From Trichomonas vaginalis G3 (lineage: Eukaryota > Parabasalia > Trichomonadida > Trichomonadidae), in the NCBI RefSeq assembly GCF_026262505.1, contig NC_067203.1:19139411-19203410 (forward strand): a stretch of DNA of 64,000 nt, given 5' to 3'. Shown in pieces: positions 37,384 through 46,528 of this stretch. A program made the translations under genes and the position numbers. The first letter of the stretch is position 1. Every line of letters begins with the position of its first letter. The notes beneath the pieces were generated by a model. That model saw only the letters and a list, made by a program, of their open reading frames with translations. It was not told the DNA's origin and did not search any database.

Positions 37384-38697
37384 TTAATCTTCAATTTTGA
37401 TCTGAACATTAGTTAATAGGAGACCAAAAATCAATGAACAAATTACTTGAACAAAAGCATCATAAAATATTCCTTGTTGCGACTCCAGTTTTGCAATCTG
37501 GGGAAGAAATGGAACTTGAAATGTTGTTGTCAACGTTGTATAAGCCGCATAGATCTGAACTATTGCTGTAATCAATAGCTTATACTTTTCTGTTCCATCA
37601 ACAAAGTAAATTGCAATGAAAAGAAGTAAAATTCCGAAAAATGAGAGGAAAATAATCAAAGGAGTCGCAAATGTGATGACATATGGATATGGATAGTTAC
37701 TAAATCCGGAATTAATGAAAAATGGCTGATGATGAACAGTGAAAATAGGACAAAGAAGTAAAAACATAACAATGAAAAAGAAAAGAAATAGCATAAGGCA
37801 AATAACTGGTAGGTATTCAAAGAATGGGAAGAATGATAGTCCAATTGCTGGAACAACTGAAAGAAAGTATGCTCTGAAGAAAGAATACGAAATTCTCCAA
37901 TAAATATCAATAATATCATTGTAAGTTGGCCGAGTAATCAATGGATTTGAAGCCAATATTGCGACTAATCCTACAAAATAAGCCATTGATGATGAAAAAG
38001 ACTTTTTGCAATAATAAAATTGAATTGAGAGAACTATTGTCGAAATAAGAGTAATGTTTAGCATTCCGCTACGTAATTTAATCATTGGAGTGATATCAGT
38101 AGCCAAATAGTAAAGTTTCCAGATAAAACTTTTAAAAATTTCGCCATTTGCTTCAAAATTATAAATGAATGAGACGTTACTGTTTGGATATATTGTGTTA
38201 TATAGTTTTATAGGGATTGCTCTCATATCATTCTTAATAAAAACAAAATCTGTATTAAACTTGTTGATTCTCTTTAAATTCCCCTTATGGCCGATGAACT
38301 GATTTAGAGTCACCGGTATATATTGCGTTCTCGACGCGTGTGTCCGAATTCCGCTTATTTCTAGTTTAATGAATAATGGTTTTTGAACATTTTCTTGGAA
38401 TTCTAGTTCCAATTCAACAATTTCTTTTTTAGAATTTGAATTTGAAACATGTAATGATAAATTTTGCAGTTCGTATAGAATAATAACTGTTGAAAGATCT
38501 TTTTGAACTTTTATAAACCCGTATAATAGCATTATAATAGTAATGACAGAAAGAGCAACTCCAGAGACATACATATGCGTCTTCTTTCGTAAGATACTCT
38601 CTGATTCTGGTTCGGCAAACTGTACGTCTTTTAGTTCATGCATAAATCTGAGCTTTTCTCCATTTCTCTTGAGAAGAGTTATGGTTTTCAAGCTCAT
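37384..38697 (-). CDS. Multi-pass membrane protein with N-terminal luminal domain
   Basis: 437 residues. A short cytoplasmic-type N-terminus leads to a first membrane segment (~44-66, SGVALSVITIIMLLYGFIKV). A ~140-residue beta-rich domain follows (ELELEFQENVQKPLFIKLEI, then VSFIYNFEANGEIF), and then about six to seven hydrophobic segments from ~212 to the end. The arrangement (one span, soluble domain, seven spans) resembles the Wntless/TMEM181/GPR107-type sorting receptors. No decisive motif is seen, so this is only a topology comparison. Probably an endomembrane or surface protein. Confidence 0.75.
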   Translation of the reverse strand: MSLKTITLLKRNGEKLRFMHELKDVQFAEPESESILRKKTHMYVSGVALSVITIIMLLYGFIKVQKDLSTVIILYELQNLSLHVSNSNSKKEIVELELEFQENVQKPLFIKLEISGIRTHASRTQYIPVTLNQFIGHKGNLKRINKFNTDFVFIKNDMRAIPIKLYNTIYPNSNVSFIYNFEANGEIFKSFIWKLYYLATDITPMIKLRSGMLNITLISTIVLSIQFYYCKKSFSSSMAYFVGLVAILASNPLITRPTYNDIIDIYWRISYSFFRAYFLSVVPAIGLSFFPFFEYLPVICLMLFLFFFIVMFLLLCPIFTVHHQPFFINSGFSNYPYPYVITFATPLIIFLSFFGILLLFIAIYFVDGTEKYKLLITAIVQIYAAYTTLTTTFQVPFLPQIAKLESQQGIFYDAFVQVICSLIFGLLLTNVQIKIED

Positions 38698-39735
38698 ACT
38701 TCTTTATCATTTCAATATAGTATAAATGACCATATACATGACTTATCATAATGAATATAGGTAACATCTAGTTACGAAATTTCATCCTTAATAACTAGTA
38801 TTTAAAAATATATAAAACTTTCACTTTATATGACACAGGAAATTGTTTCATTGCTTCATAAATTGAGTTCGACACATTTAACATTATATATTTCTCAATT
38901 CAACGACACGTGAAACGCAATATCCCTTAATGTGATATGTCATAACTAAGCTTATATGTAATTACTATAACAAATAATAAATTCGAGAAAATATTACAAT
39001 CAGAAGTAAATAGCAAAAATGAAGATTCCTGTATTTAAAATTATAAAGTAATACTCTATGTTCATACAGAGTTCAAGAATTAGAGTTAATAAACAAGATT
39101 AAAATTATTTATCCTTTGAATCTCTCATATTTCTTAGATATTGTAATCGTTATATCTACAATTTGTGGAAGATTGTAATTATTTCGTTGCGAACTGAGAT
39201 AAATGAATAGCTAGAGAAAAATTGGATAAGAATATGAACGATCAAACTTGATCTGCTTGTATCTAGTAAAGCCATAGATTTGTTTAATTGATTTAAATAA
39301 TTATTATTAATTCGATGCATTGATTTTACAAATAAAAAATCAAAATGTAGTTTGATGTCGAAGTTAACGAGAGATAACACTGTAATATGAGATAGTCGTA
39401 TGGATATTATTTTGGTAGTTGGCTGTTTCTTAATCTGTCTATTAAAGTTTGTGATTATGAGTCCAAAATCATTGATGATATGTAAAATTTACGAAAAAAA
39501 ATGAATGAATAATGCAAATTAATCTCAATGTTATAATAATCCGTAACTTCTCCAATATTCAACTGAAATATCGTATTCAAACAGTTTTTTTTATAACATA
39601 TTTTTCATTTTCATTTTATTCTATATGTTCTCTCCAGCATATATAAATTGAGGGATCATCCTTATTTTCAATGGTTTATTAGGGCAATTTTTACCCTATA
39701 TAACTTCGGACGATAGACCAGATTTCAACACTGCA
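38698..39735. other. Intergenic, no gene seen
   Basis: About 1 kb of AT-rich sequence between divergent genes. The short minus frame at 39156..39380 has no family character. Confidence 0.6.
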
Positions 39736-40902
39736 ATGGGAGGAAATGAAAGTGCCATGGCAGGAGCGCATGGAACTCCTAGTGACATGTGCCTTCCAGT
39801 CGTCGGTACCAGAATGAATGATGAAAAGGTAATGTCCCAGCTACGCGCAGCATCGCAATTAAAAACACCAACGAAAAGAAACCACATAGTTCGAACAGCA
39901 TTTACGGCGATATGGTCTCAAATACAACCCAATGGGCCTCTAACGCCTCATTCGCGCGTAGGTCAATTTTATTCAACTTGTACTGAACTTGGAATAGCAA
40001 TTACAGGTTTAGGAATTACGGACGATAATACATACCTCAACGATATTTGGGCTCTCAATCAACAGACGCTAACATGGACAAATCTTCAAATTACAGGCGA
40101 TCAAATTTCTCCACGTGCTAACGCAAGGGCCACATGTCTCGGTCATATTCTTTATATATTTGGCGGTGCTTGTGAGCCTGTATTTTATAACGATTTATTT
40201 TCTATCGACCTTACAACAGGACAATGTACATTAATACAAACCACTGGTGACATTCCATCCCCGAGGAGCGCGCCAATAGTTGGTGGCCTAGACGGAAAAA
40301 TTTACGTTTGGGGAGGTTACGATTCCCTTTGGCCTTCTGACCTCCACGTTTTAGATTTAAGTACTAACGTCTGGAAAGCCTATCCTCAAGAGATCCAAGG
40401 CAGGACAGGTGTTGGCTACACGTTAGTCGGCGACAAGATCTACTGTTTCGGCTCTGCGAAGACCGGCGGACTTCTTCAGATAGATTTAACAGAACTTAAA
40501 GTTTCTCTCGTTCAGACAACTGGCGCTGAGCCGCCATCGTCACTGGCCAACAGCTCAATGATATTCTTCGACCATTATTTGATAGTGATCGGAGGAAAAT
40601 TTCACGTTGACTGGACACTTATATACGCTTGCGATATTACTAGATTTTGGTGGTTTGTGCTACACGTGCTGCCTGATGGCGAAACTGTGTCGCAAACTGA
40701 CGGATGCGTGAGCGATCTTGGATTGTTCATGCTGCCGCGCGCGCACTCAATGGGAGCCTCGTGGTGCCCGACAAGAAGGGAAATCGTCACGTTCTTGGGT
40801 TTCCCAACAAAGGATCCTCCACCTTTGTATATATTATCTGTTGGAGAAGCAATGGGCGTTCTCAATATGCGTTCTGATATGTTAGAAATGCTGAAGCACT
40901 AA
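39736..40902 (+). CDS. Kelch-repeat protein with possible N-myristoylation
   Basis: 388 residues. The start MGGNESAMAG has Gly2 and a serine at position 6, as in N-myristoylated proteins. Residues ~70-370 form a kelch beta-propeller. Blades include ILYIFGGACEPVFYNDLFSI, GKIYVWGGYDSLWPSDLHVL and YLIVIGGKFHVDWTLIY, with typical GG doublets and Y/W spacing. Kelch propellers bind other proteins; the partner is unknown. Intact, with mixed codon use. Confidence 0.88.
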   Translation: MGGNESAMAGAHGTPSDMCLPVVGTRMNDEKVMSQLRAASQLKTPTKRNHIVRTAFTAIWSQIQPNGPLTPHSRVGQFYSTCTELGIAITGLGITDDNTYLNDIWALNQQTLTWTNLQITGDQISPRANARATCLGHILYIFGGACEPVFYNDLFSIDLTTGQCTLIQTTGDIPSPRSAPIVGGLDGKIYVWGGYDSLWPSDLHVLDLSTNVWKAYPQEIQGRTGVGYTLVGDKIYCFGSAKTGGLLQIDLTELKVSLVQTTGAEPPSSLANSSMIFFDHYLIVIGGKFHVDWTLIYACDITRFWWFVLHVLPDGETVSQTDGCVSDLGLFMLPRAHSMGASWCPTRREIVTFLGFPTKDPPPLYILSVGEAMGVLNMRSDMLEMLKH

Positions 40903-41290
40903 TAATAAATATTTGTAAGACTTTAGATTTTTTTTTTGTATTAATTTTTTTTTACAGAAAAAAAAATATATTATATATCAAACCATGAATTGTTAATAAT
41001 ATATATGTTTATTCTTATTGTTAAAAAAAAGTTGTAATTTCTTATATCAAGTAAATTATTATAATAAATATGATATTTGATACGTACAAACGCTGTTACA
41101 TACGAGAGATTATTGCAAGAGTGACAGCTCACCGAAAATAAATCTGAAATATTTTTGGAAAATTAAAATAATTAACATGAAATTCGATCTTTCATGTTAT
41201 GAATGATTGCTTGAGATATGCTTTCATTGATTTCATGCATGATAATCCCTGAAATTGATTTGAAATTGAGATTCTTGATGATAAAATCTG
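40903..41290. other. Intergenic, no gene seen
   Basis: About 390 AT-rich bases containing A and T runs; nothing else seen. Confidence 0.6.
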
Positions 41291-41300
41291 TCATTTTTTC
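41291..41300 (+). promoter_or_regulatory. Initiator-like element of the macrodomain gene
   Basis: TCATTTTTTC lies 11 bases before ATG 41312, matching the trichomonad initiator pattern and supporting that start. Confidence 0.6.
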
Positions 41301-41311
41301 CAAATTTTTTT

Positions 41312-42376
41312 ATGCAAATTAAAGGGGAAGATTGGTTTAAACATTATGCAGGATTTGAAGAATATGTTAAGGGTGTATATGAGAACATGGTCCTCACAGA
41401 AAATGATGGATTCTGCCAAATTCAATCGAAAATTAATGGAAAAACATTTAATTGCGGAAAATTTACTATAAGAACTATAGACTCGTTTAATTTAGAACCT
41501 ATTGGTAATGGTAAATTGCATATTATATGCGGAAAAGGAAGATATTCCAAAAGAATGGATTTAGTTGACGTTTTACAAATGCAAAACAATCCAGATTTTA
41601 ATGGAGCAACATTTTTAGCGGCTTCTAACTTCAATTGTCTCGAATTTCCTAGCGCCAAATCAAGAGCATCGCATGGAATTCGTTTTTACGCAGTAGATGT
41701 TACTCAAGGTCCTACATTATCAATAGCATCATTTGGAGCAATATTATATCGTAATTACTTCTTGCCTTACGGAAAAACTCAAGAAAATGTTGATGATGAA
41801 ATAAATCTACTTGATTCTACTCCAATTTTCGTCAATCATGGCAAAGCATGCTTAAGTACAGACGAAGAGATGAAGTTAGTCGAGAATTTTGACTTTTCCA
41901 ATGAAAATCTTTATAAAATTGGAGTTCACGAAAATGTTGAAGTTACAACAAACAGATTGCAGCAGTTTAACTATATTGATGCAAAGCCTGATCAATATGT
42001 ACACCAAGTATTCGCTGCTTCCTTTGCTTTAGGCAGTTACGTCGCCAGAAATGAAAGAAATTTGGAAATTTTGTCTGAAATTTTGTTTTATGAATATAAA
42101 TTGACGATTTTAGCTGCATGGGAGAATTCTCTTAAATACCCTGATAGAGCTGGTTCTAAGAAGTGTGTGCTTACTACTCTTGGAATGGGAGTTTTCAACA
42201 ATCCTCCAGAAATTGTTGGAAACGCAATTTCAAAATGCAAAGATTTGATTTTAGAAAGCGGATTAGATGTATATGTTGTTTGTTTCTCTGATAATAACCG
42301 TGATGGATTCGGTGCAATATATCCTCACCTCAAAGATGCAATAGAATCTACTCAAGGAACTGTAATTTATGCTTAA
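41312..42376 (+). CDS. Macrodomain-like protein (possible ADP-ribose binder or hydrolase)
   Basis: 354 residues. The central region FNGATFLAASNFNCLEFPS (~95-113) resembles the ADP-ribose-binding 'A-x-N-x-x' strand of macrodomains. GPTLSIASFGAILYRNYF (~136-153) follows, and the C-terminal third has VLTTLGMGVFNNPPEIVGNA and a last strand VYVVCFSDNN, a macro/PARG-type ending. The combination with 'AASNFN.LE' recalls the Legionella MavL group of ADP-ribosyl hydrolases and their eukaryotic relatives; that is memory of style, not a search. A PARP-like transferase lies at 29769 and an ARH-like protein at 46529. Intact. Confidence 0.65.
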   Translation: MQIKGEDWFKHYAGFEEYVKGVYENMVLTENDGFCQIQSKINGKTFNCGKFTIRTIDSFNLEPIGNGKLHIICGKGRYSKRMDLVDVLQMQNNPDFNGATFLAASNFNCLEFPSAKSRASHGIRFYAVDVTQGPTLSIASFGAILYRNYFLPYGKTQENVDDEINLLDSTPIFVNHGKACLSTDEEMKLVENFDFSNENLYKIGVHENVEVTTNRLQQFNYIDAKPDQYVHQVFAASFALGSYVARNERNLEILSEILFYEYKLTILAAWENSLKYPDRAGSKKCVLTTLGMGVFNNPPEIVGNAISKCKDLILESGLDVYVVCFSDNNRDGFGAIYPHLKDAIESTQGTVIYA

Positions 42377-42948
42377 ATAAATAGTGTTTTTTTACTTAAT
42401 TTCATTTCCAAATAAAGTAATGTATATAAGTTATAATAGAGTTATTGGATTTATATTATCTATGGTTATGTGATTTGCAAGCATAGCATTGGAGAAATTG
42501 AGTTGGTTTTTAAATGTCGATGAATTTAGAAGTATTGATTTAAAAAAAAGGTCTAGATTCATAGTGATAGTATTTTGTCATCTGATGAGTCAGTTATAGA
42601 ATTCCATCTAGAAATATTTACCCACATAAAACAATGTATATATATATATATATATGATTCATTTGCCTTGAATGCTATCACGATTTTATTGGTAAATTTG
42701 TTCTACATAATTCTCTTAATAATGATGCAAATGGGTACATGACATGGTTATGTTTTAGATCTATAAAGTTATTCAATATGTGTATTATGAGGAATGAAAA
42801 GTTATGTTTACTATAGAATAATTTATCTAAAAGATAGAATCCAGCATAATAGAATTATATAATTAACTAAGAAAAACTTCTGCTTTCATTTGCAAAAAGT
42901 TTTAATACAAAATTTAAAAAAAAAATATCCAAATTAGAAAATAAAATT
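42377..42948. other. Intergenic with a TA microsatellite
   Basis: About 570 bases between convergent genes. It contains a (TA) tract at 42637..42655; otherwise featureless AT-rich sequence. Confidence 0.65.
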
Positions 42949-44127
42949 TTATTTAACACGACTTACATTATAAATTACACATTTGGTATAGAACATGATT
43001 ATTTGCCATATTGGACTTGAAGAATATGAATTTGAAAGCTTATAATATCCGTTATCTATTTCAATTATAATTATATTCAAAGAAAACTTAGAATTTTGGA
43101 ATTCAAATGATTTTGGTATATCAGTTCCACCACTTATCAAAAATAACATGTGATCTCCAAATTTATATTCGATATTATCATATTCTTTTGGAAGTAATGA
43201 TTCCAAAGCTTGTGTAAGCTGTTTTCCTTCGCCTACATTAACGCAACCATATGTTTCTTCGACAAGTGAATTTGAATTTGACAAAATGCATTTAAATGTC
43301 GGTTTTAGCTCGTTTTCAATAATGAAATCATTTGCTGCTACATCTTCTGCGATAGGAGTTGATTTGTAATAAAATTCTGCGATTGGAAATGTTATTGAAG
43401 TGGAATTAATGTAATGTTTAACATCAATTAAGCTTTCTATGTATGTCTGGAATAAAGTATCGCATATAACTTGATTACTTTGAAAGGTTTGGATTGCCAA
43501 AATATATATTTGCCGAAAATTAGGGATTTTATTGGCGGCATCGACAAAATATTGTTTTTTGTATTGATTTTTCTTGATTAGTGTCTGGAAATATTGAAAA
43601 TTACTGTATTCGCAAAAACGAATTATTAATAAAATAAAATAGTTGTTTGAATAGTAAGTAGGCATATCTGATTTCAAGAACATAAGTATTTCACCTAATA
43701 TTTCTGGAATTTTTGTGATAATTTCGAGATTAAAAATTTGAAAAATGATATCGAGAATCTCCTTAAATTCAGTGAGACTCGACCTTTGGAGTAATCTGAT
43801 GTAATATTCGTAGAAGAAAATTATGTATTTCGCAAATATTGATAATTTTGAATCAGAAGCGTTCGAGATATCTTTGAATTCCTGAGTGAATTTGTCTTTG
43901 AATTCGTTTAAGAAAGGCTTTAAATGCTTAATTTCTTGTTTTGGTGTAAGAGATCCTGAAAATGAATTTAAATGTTTTTTAAAATCAGAAAAATTCGATT
44001 CTAAATATTGCCAATTACGCATGTGTTGAAGGTAGTCTCGTTCCCATTTCGTACAACGATCAGTCTCACCATACTTATGCATTGAGAAAAACTTATGGAA
44101 ATTTTTTGTCGCTTGGAAAATTCTCAT
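42949..44127 (-). CDS. Unrecognised helical protein
   Basis: 392 residues starting MRIFQATKNFHKFFSMHKYG. The first ~215 residues are mostly helical with aromatic-rich stretches (YIIFFYEYYIRLLQR, IIRFCEYSNFQYF). The last ~100 contain strands and EETYGCVNVGEGKQLTQAL, then HMLFLISGGTDIP, slightly reminiscent of a von Willebrand A-type end. I cannot place it in a family. No signal peptide or clear membrane span. Intact, on its own strand between macrodomain and farnesyltransferase genes. Confidence 0.7.
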   Translation of the reverse strand: MRIFQATKNFHKFFSMHKYGETDRCTKWERDYLQHMRNWQYLESNFSDFKKHLNSFSGSLTPKQEIKHLKPFLNEFKDKFTQEFKDISNASDSKLSIFAKYIIFFYEYYIRLLQRSSLTEFKEILDIIFQIFNLEIITKIPEILGEILMFLKSDMPTYYSNNYFILLIIRFCEYSNFQYFQTLIKKNQYKKQYFVDAANKIPNFRQIYILAIQTFQSNQVICDTLFQTYIESLIDVKHYINSTSITFPIAEFYYKSTPIAEDVAANDFIIENELKPTFKCILSNSNSLVEETYGCVNVGEGKQLTQALESLLPKEYDNIEYKFGDHMLFLISGGTDIPKSFEFQNSKFSLNIIIIEIDNGYYKLSNSYSSSPIWQIIMFYTKCVIYNVSRVK

Positions 44128-44898
44128 TTTAAAAAGACAACGTATTTTCTAGTTACAATATGAATAGAATTACGTTTTAATAATCGATTTTAAGGCGTAT
44201 TTCAGATATCGATTAAATTTCTTGTTAATTGAGCATTTACTCCTTAAATATAAAATTATATTTATTATAAAGTTAAATGATAGAGTTAGATTTTTCGAAA
44301 TTCGTAAATAAGACCATGAAAATTGTATTTTAAAATCATTTGATTCCAAAAAAAATCCAAAATTGTAAATTTAATTACAAATATTATGATTTGATGCTTG
44401 TATTTCGCATTTTCTTAAAAATTTGGAAAAACAATAATCATCAATATTAAAAATATAGACGATACATATTAAGAATTCTTCATTTGAGAACCAAAAACAG
44501 ATGATTTGTATTCAATTTTTCCAAACACATAAAATTTCCATCAAACAACATTTAGACCCACAATACAAATTATACAACTAACTGAATAGCTATCATGTTT
44601 AATGATAAATTTCATTTTCTAATAATATCAATGCATTGCATTCGAAAACAGGTAGTTTACAGTTAGATACATATTTAGTTTACGAGAAATCTAAGGAAAT
44701 TTTCATACAGTGTTTTAATTTAAAGAGAAATAAAAAATTTATTTTCAATTTTTCTTTCTATCTTTCAATGATTATTGGATGAATAGAAATAACTTTACAT
44801 TTATTCATAAATAGATACATTCTACGTTTATCCAAAACAAAAAAGAAAAATATTTTTCTCAAATATTTACTAAATAACAATAAAACTATAAAATACCT
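44128..44898. other. Intergenic, no gene seen
   Basis: About 770 AT-rich bases between two minus-strand genes. No structure recognised. Confidence 0.6.
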
Positions 44899-46029
44899 TC
44901 AAGGCGTGAATGGGTTATTCGCAAAGTAGTTTTTGATCGCCTCAACAGATTCTTTTGGAATAGCGTACCTTGCGTCCATATCTATGAGTTCAAAACCACC
45001 CTGTTTCTTCAAATAATCGTTAGCCGATGCAGAAAGTCCGATATATCCATACATTGTATGGAATAAATCTGGATTAACACCAGGCTTATCGAAAGCGCCA
45101 CCACTTTCATGCTGGCATACAGATAACACCCAATTTGTGATACCTTCTTGATTCCAAAATGGTTCAATCTTGAACTCATCAGATAATATTCTACACATTG
45201 CGCCAACCCACCACGTATAGCATGTATCAACGAGCTTATTAGTTCTACCATTGAACCCACCGGCATACGATGTCTGTCTCATCGCACACCAGTTAATTAC
45301 TTTTTCGACGTTAATTTTATCAATAGAATTCAAGATTGACAAGGCACCAAGGGAGCAAAATCCATATCCACCATGAGTCTCGCAGTGAGCACGTGGGCCA
45401 AAGCCTCCGTCGTAGCCTTGACAAGAAATTAAGAATTCAACAGTTCCTTCAAGAAGTTCAGGGGTAAGCATATTAAGAAGAGAAGCTACACAGATAGCAC
45501 AGTATGTTGATCTCGAATCTGACTCTAAAGCTGCTCCAGCAGAGAAAGATCCATCTGGTTGCTTAGATTGCTTTAGAAAGTTGTAAATTTCCGATCTATT
45601 AATAGAGCTGAAAGCCTTTTCAGTTCCAATTATTGCTAAAGAATTAATGGCTGTGTAAGTTAAAATAATATTTCCTTTTTGATCTGGAGAGGACGCATAT
45701 CCTCCATCGTAAGAGGTTCTCTTTGATAGGTATTTAATAATTGAATCTTTGAAGAAGTCAAATCCTCCTATTTTATGTAATTTTAACACATACATGGAAT
45801 TTAAGAACCAATATGGAAGCCATGTTTCTTGGTAACAAAAGTTTTGGTAAGATTTTCCTAAATGAACAATCTTATCAATAAGATAATCTCTTGATGGAAT
45901 TCGTAGAACTGTTTTATCTCCTTTTTGAGCATTAGAAACTGCCTTTTCAGTGTTAATTTGATCAATGCTAGTCTTAGTTTGAATGTTTTCATCATCAAAA
46001 ATTTCAAGATAAGGAACCCATTCAGCCAT
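44899..46029 (-). CDS. Protein farnesyltransferase beta subunit-like
   Basis: 376 residues of prenyltransferase beta repeats (QGYDGGFGPRAHCETHGGYG, FCSLGALSIL, QTSYAGGFNGRTNKLVDTCY and later GGAFDKPGVNPDLFHTMYGY). The zinc ligands Asp268, Cys270 and His324 are all present. The N-K-L-V-D-x-C-Y segment is that of the farnesyl rather than geranylgeranyl type I subunit. It pairs with an alpha subunit to attach farnesyl to CaaX proteins in the cytosol. A CaaX-bearing Ras-like protein (ending CCRI) is encoded 2.6 kb away. A charged N-terminal ~60 residues precedes the repeats. Intact. Confidence 0.9.
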   Translation of the reverse strand: MAEWVPYLEIFDDENIQTKTSIDQINTEKAVSNAQKGDKTVLRIPSRDYLIDKIVHLGKSYQNFCYQETWLPYWFLNSMYVLKLHKIGGFDFFKDSIIKYLSKRTSYDGGYASSPDQKGNIILTYTAINSLAIIGTEKAFSSINRSEIYNFLKQSKQPDGSFSAGAALESDSRSTYCAICVASLLNMLTPELLEGTVEFLISCQGYDGGFGPRAHCETHGGYGFCSLGALSILNSIDKINVEKVINWCAMRQTSYAGGFNGRTNKLVDTCYTWWVGAMCRILSDEFKIEPFWNQEGITNWVLSVCQHESGGAFDKPGVNPDLFHTMYGYIGLSASANDYLKKQGGFELIDMDARYAIPKESVEAIKNYFANNPFTP

Positions 46030-46369
46030 GAGAAAAAAATGGAAATCTATTATAGGACTTCAACTTTTAAGAAGTACCATACAATAACTATTACGATTAT
46101 AACAAACAATTTCCAAATAATATAAAATGAAAGGCTTAGTAATTATCAATGATTATATAACCTTTTCCAATCAGACAAAATTAGACCATCTATCTATTTG
46201 AAACAATGTTTGTTTTCAAGAATCGATTTTTTATTTTAGCAAAATCATAGGCACATACTAGGCTAATATTCCAAAATATGATTGATCATATGTTTCAAGT
46301 TAAAAAACATGTTCTCAAAAGATACGATGCTTCATAGAGATGAGCAAGGCAAAAAGATAGAAAAAGTAT
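46030..46369. other. Intergenic, upstream of farnesyltransferase and downstream of the tRNA
   Basis: About 340 AT-rich bases; nothing recognised apart from the adjacent tRNA. Confidence 0.55.
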
Positions 46370-46440
46370 TGCACAGCCCGGAAATCGAATCCGGACCCCA
46401 ACCTTGGCAAGGTGAAATTCTACCATTAGACCAGCGGTGC
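46370..46440 (-). tRNA. tRNA-Gly(GCC), possibly degraded
   Basis: The minus strand folds as a 71-base cloverleaf. The acceptor GCACCGC faces GCTGTGC (one mismatch at 5-68) with discriminator A. The D arm is GGTCTAATGGTAGAAT and the anticodon loop TTGCCAA gives GCC. The T stem is CCGGA/TCCGG around TTCGATT. Departures from a healthy tRNA are the mismatches at 5-68 and 28-42 and an A53-U61 pair where G53-C61 is almost invariant, which also weakens the B box. It may be a pseudogene or a low-activity copy. Confidence 0.8.
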
Positions 46441-46528
46441 TGCACACTTCTCTTTTCTTTTAAATTATTCTCAATAAATTTAAATCTTCAGACAACGATT
46501 ACTTGTAATATCGTCCTTTTTTTGTAAA

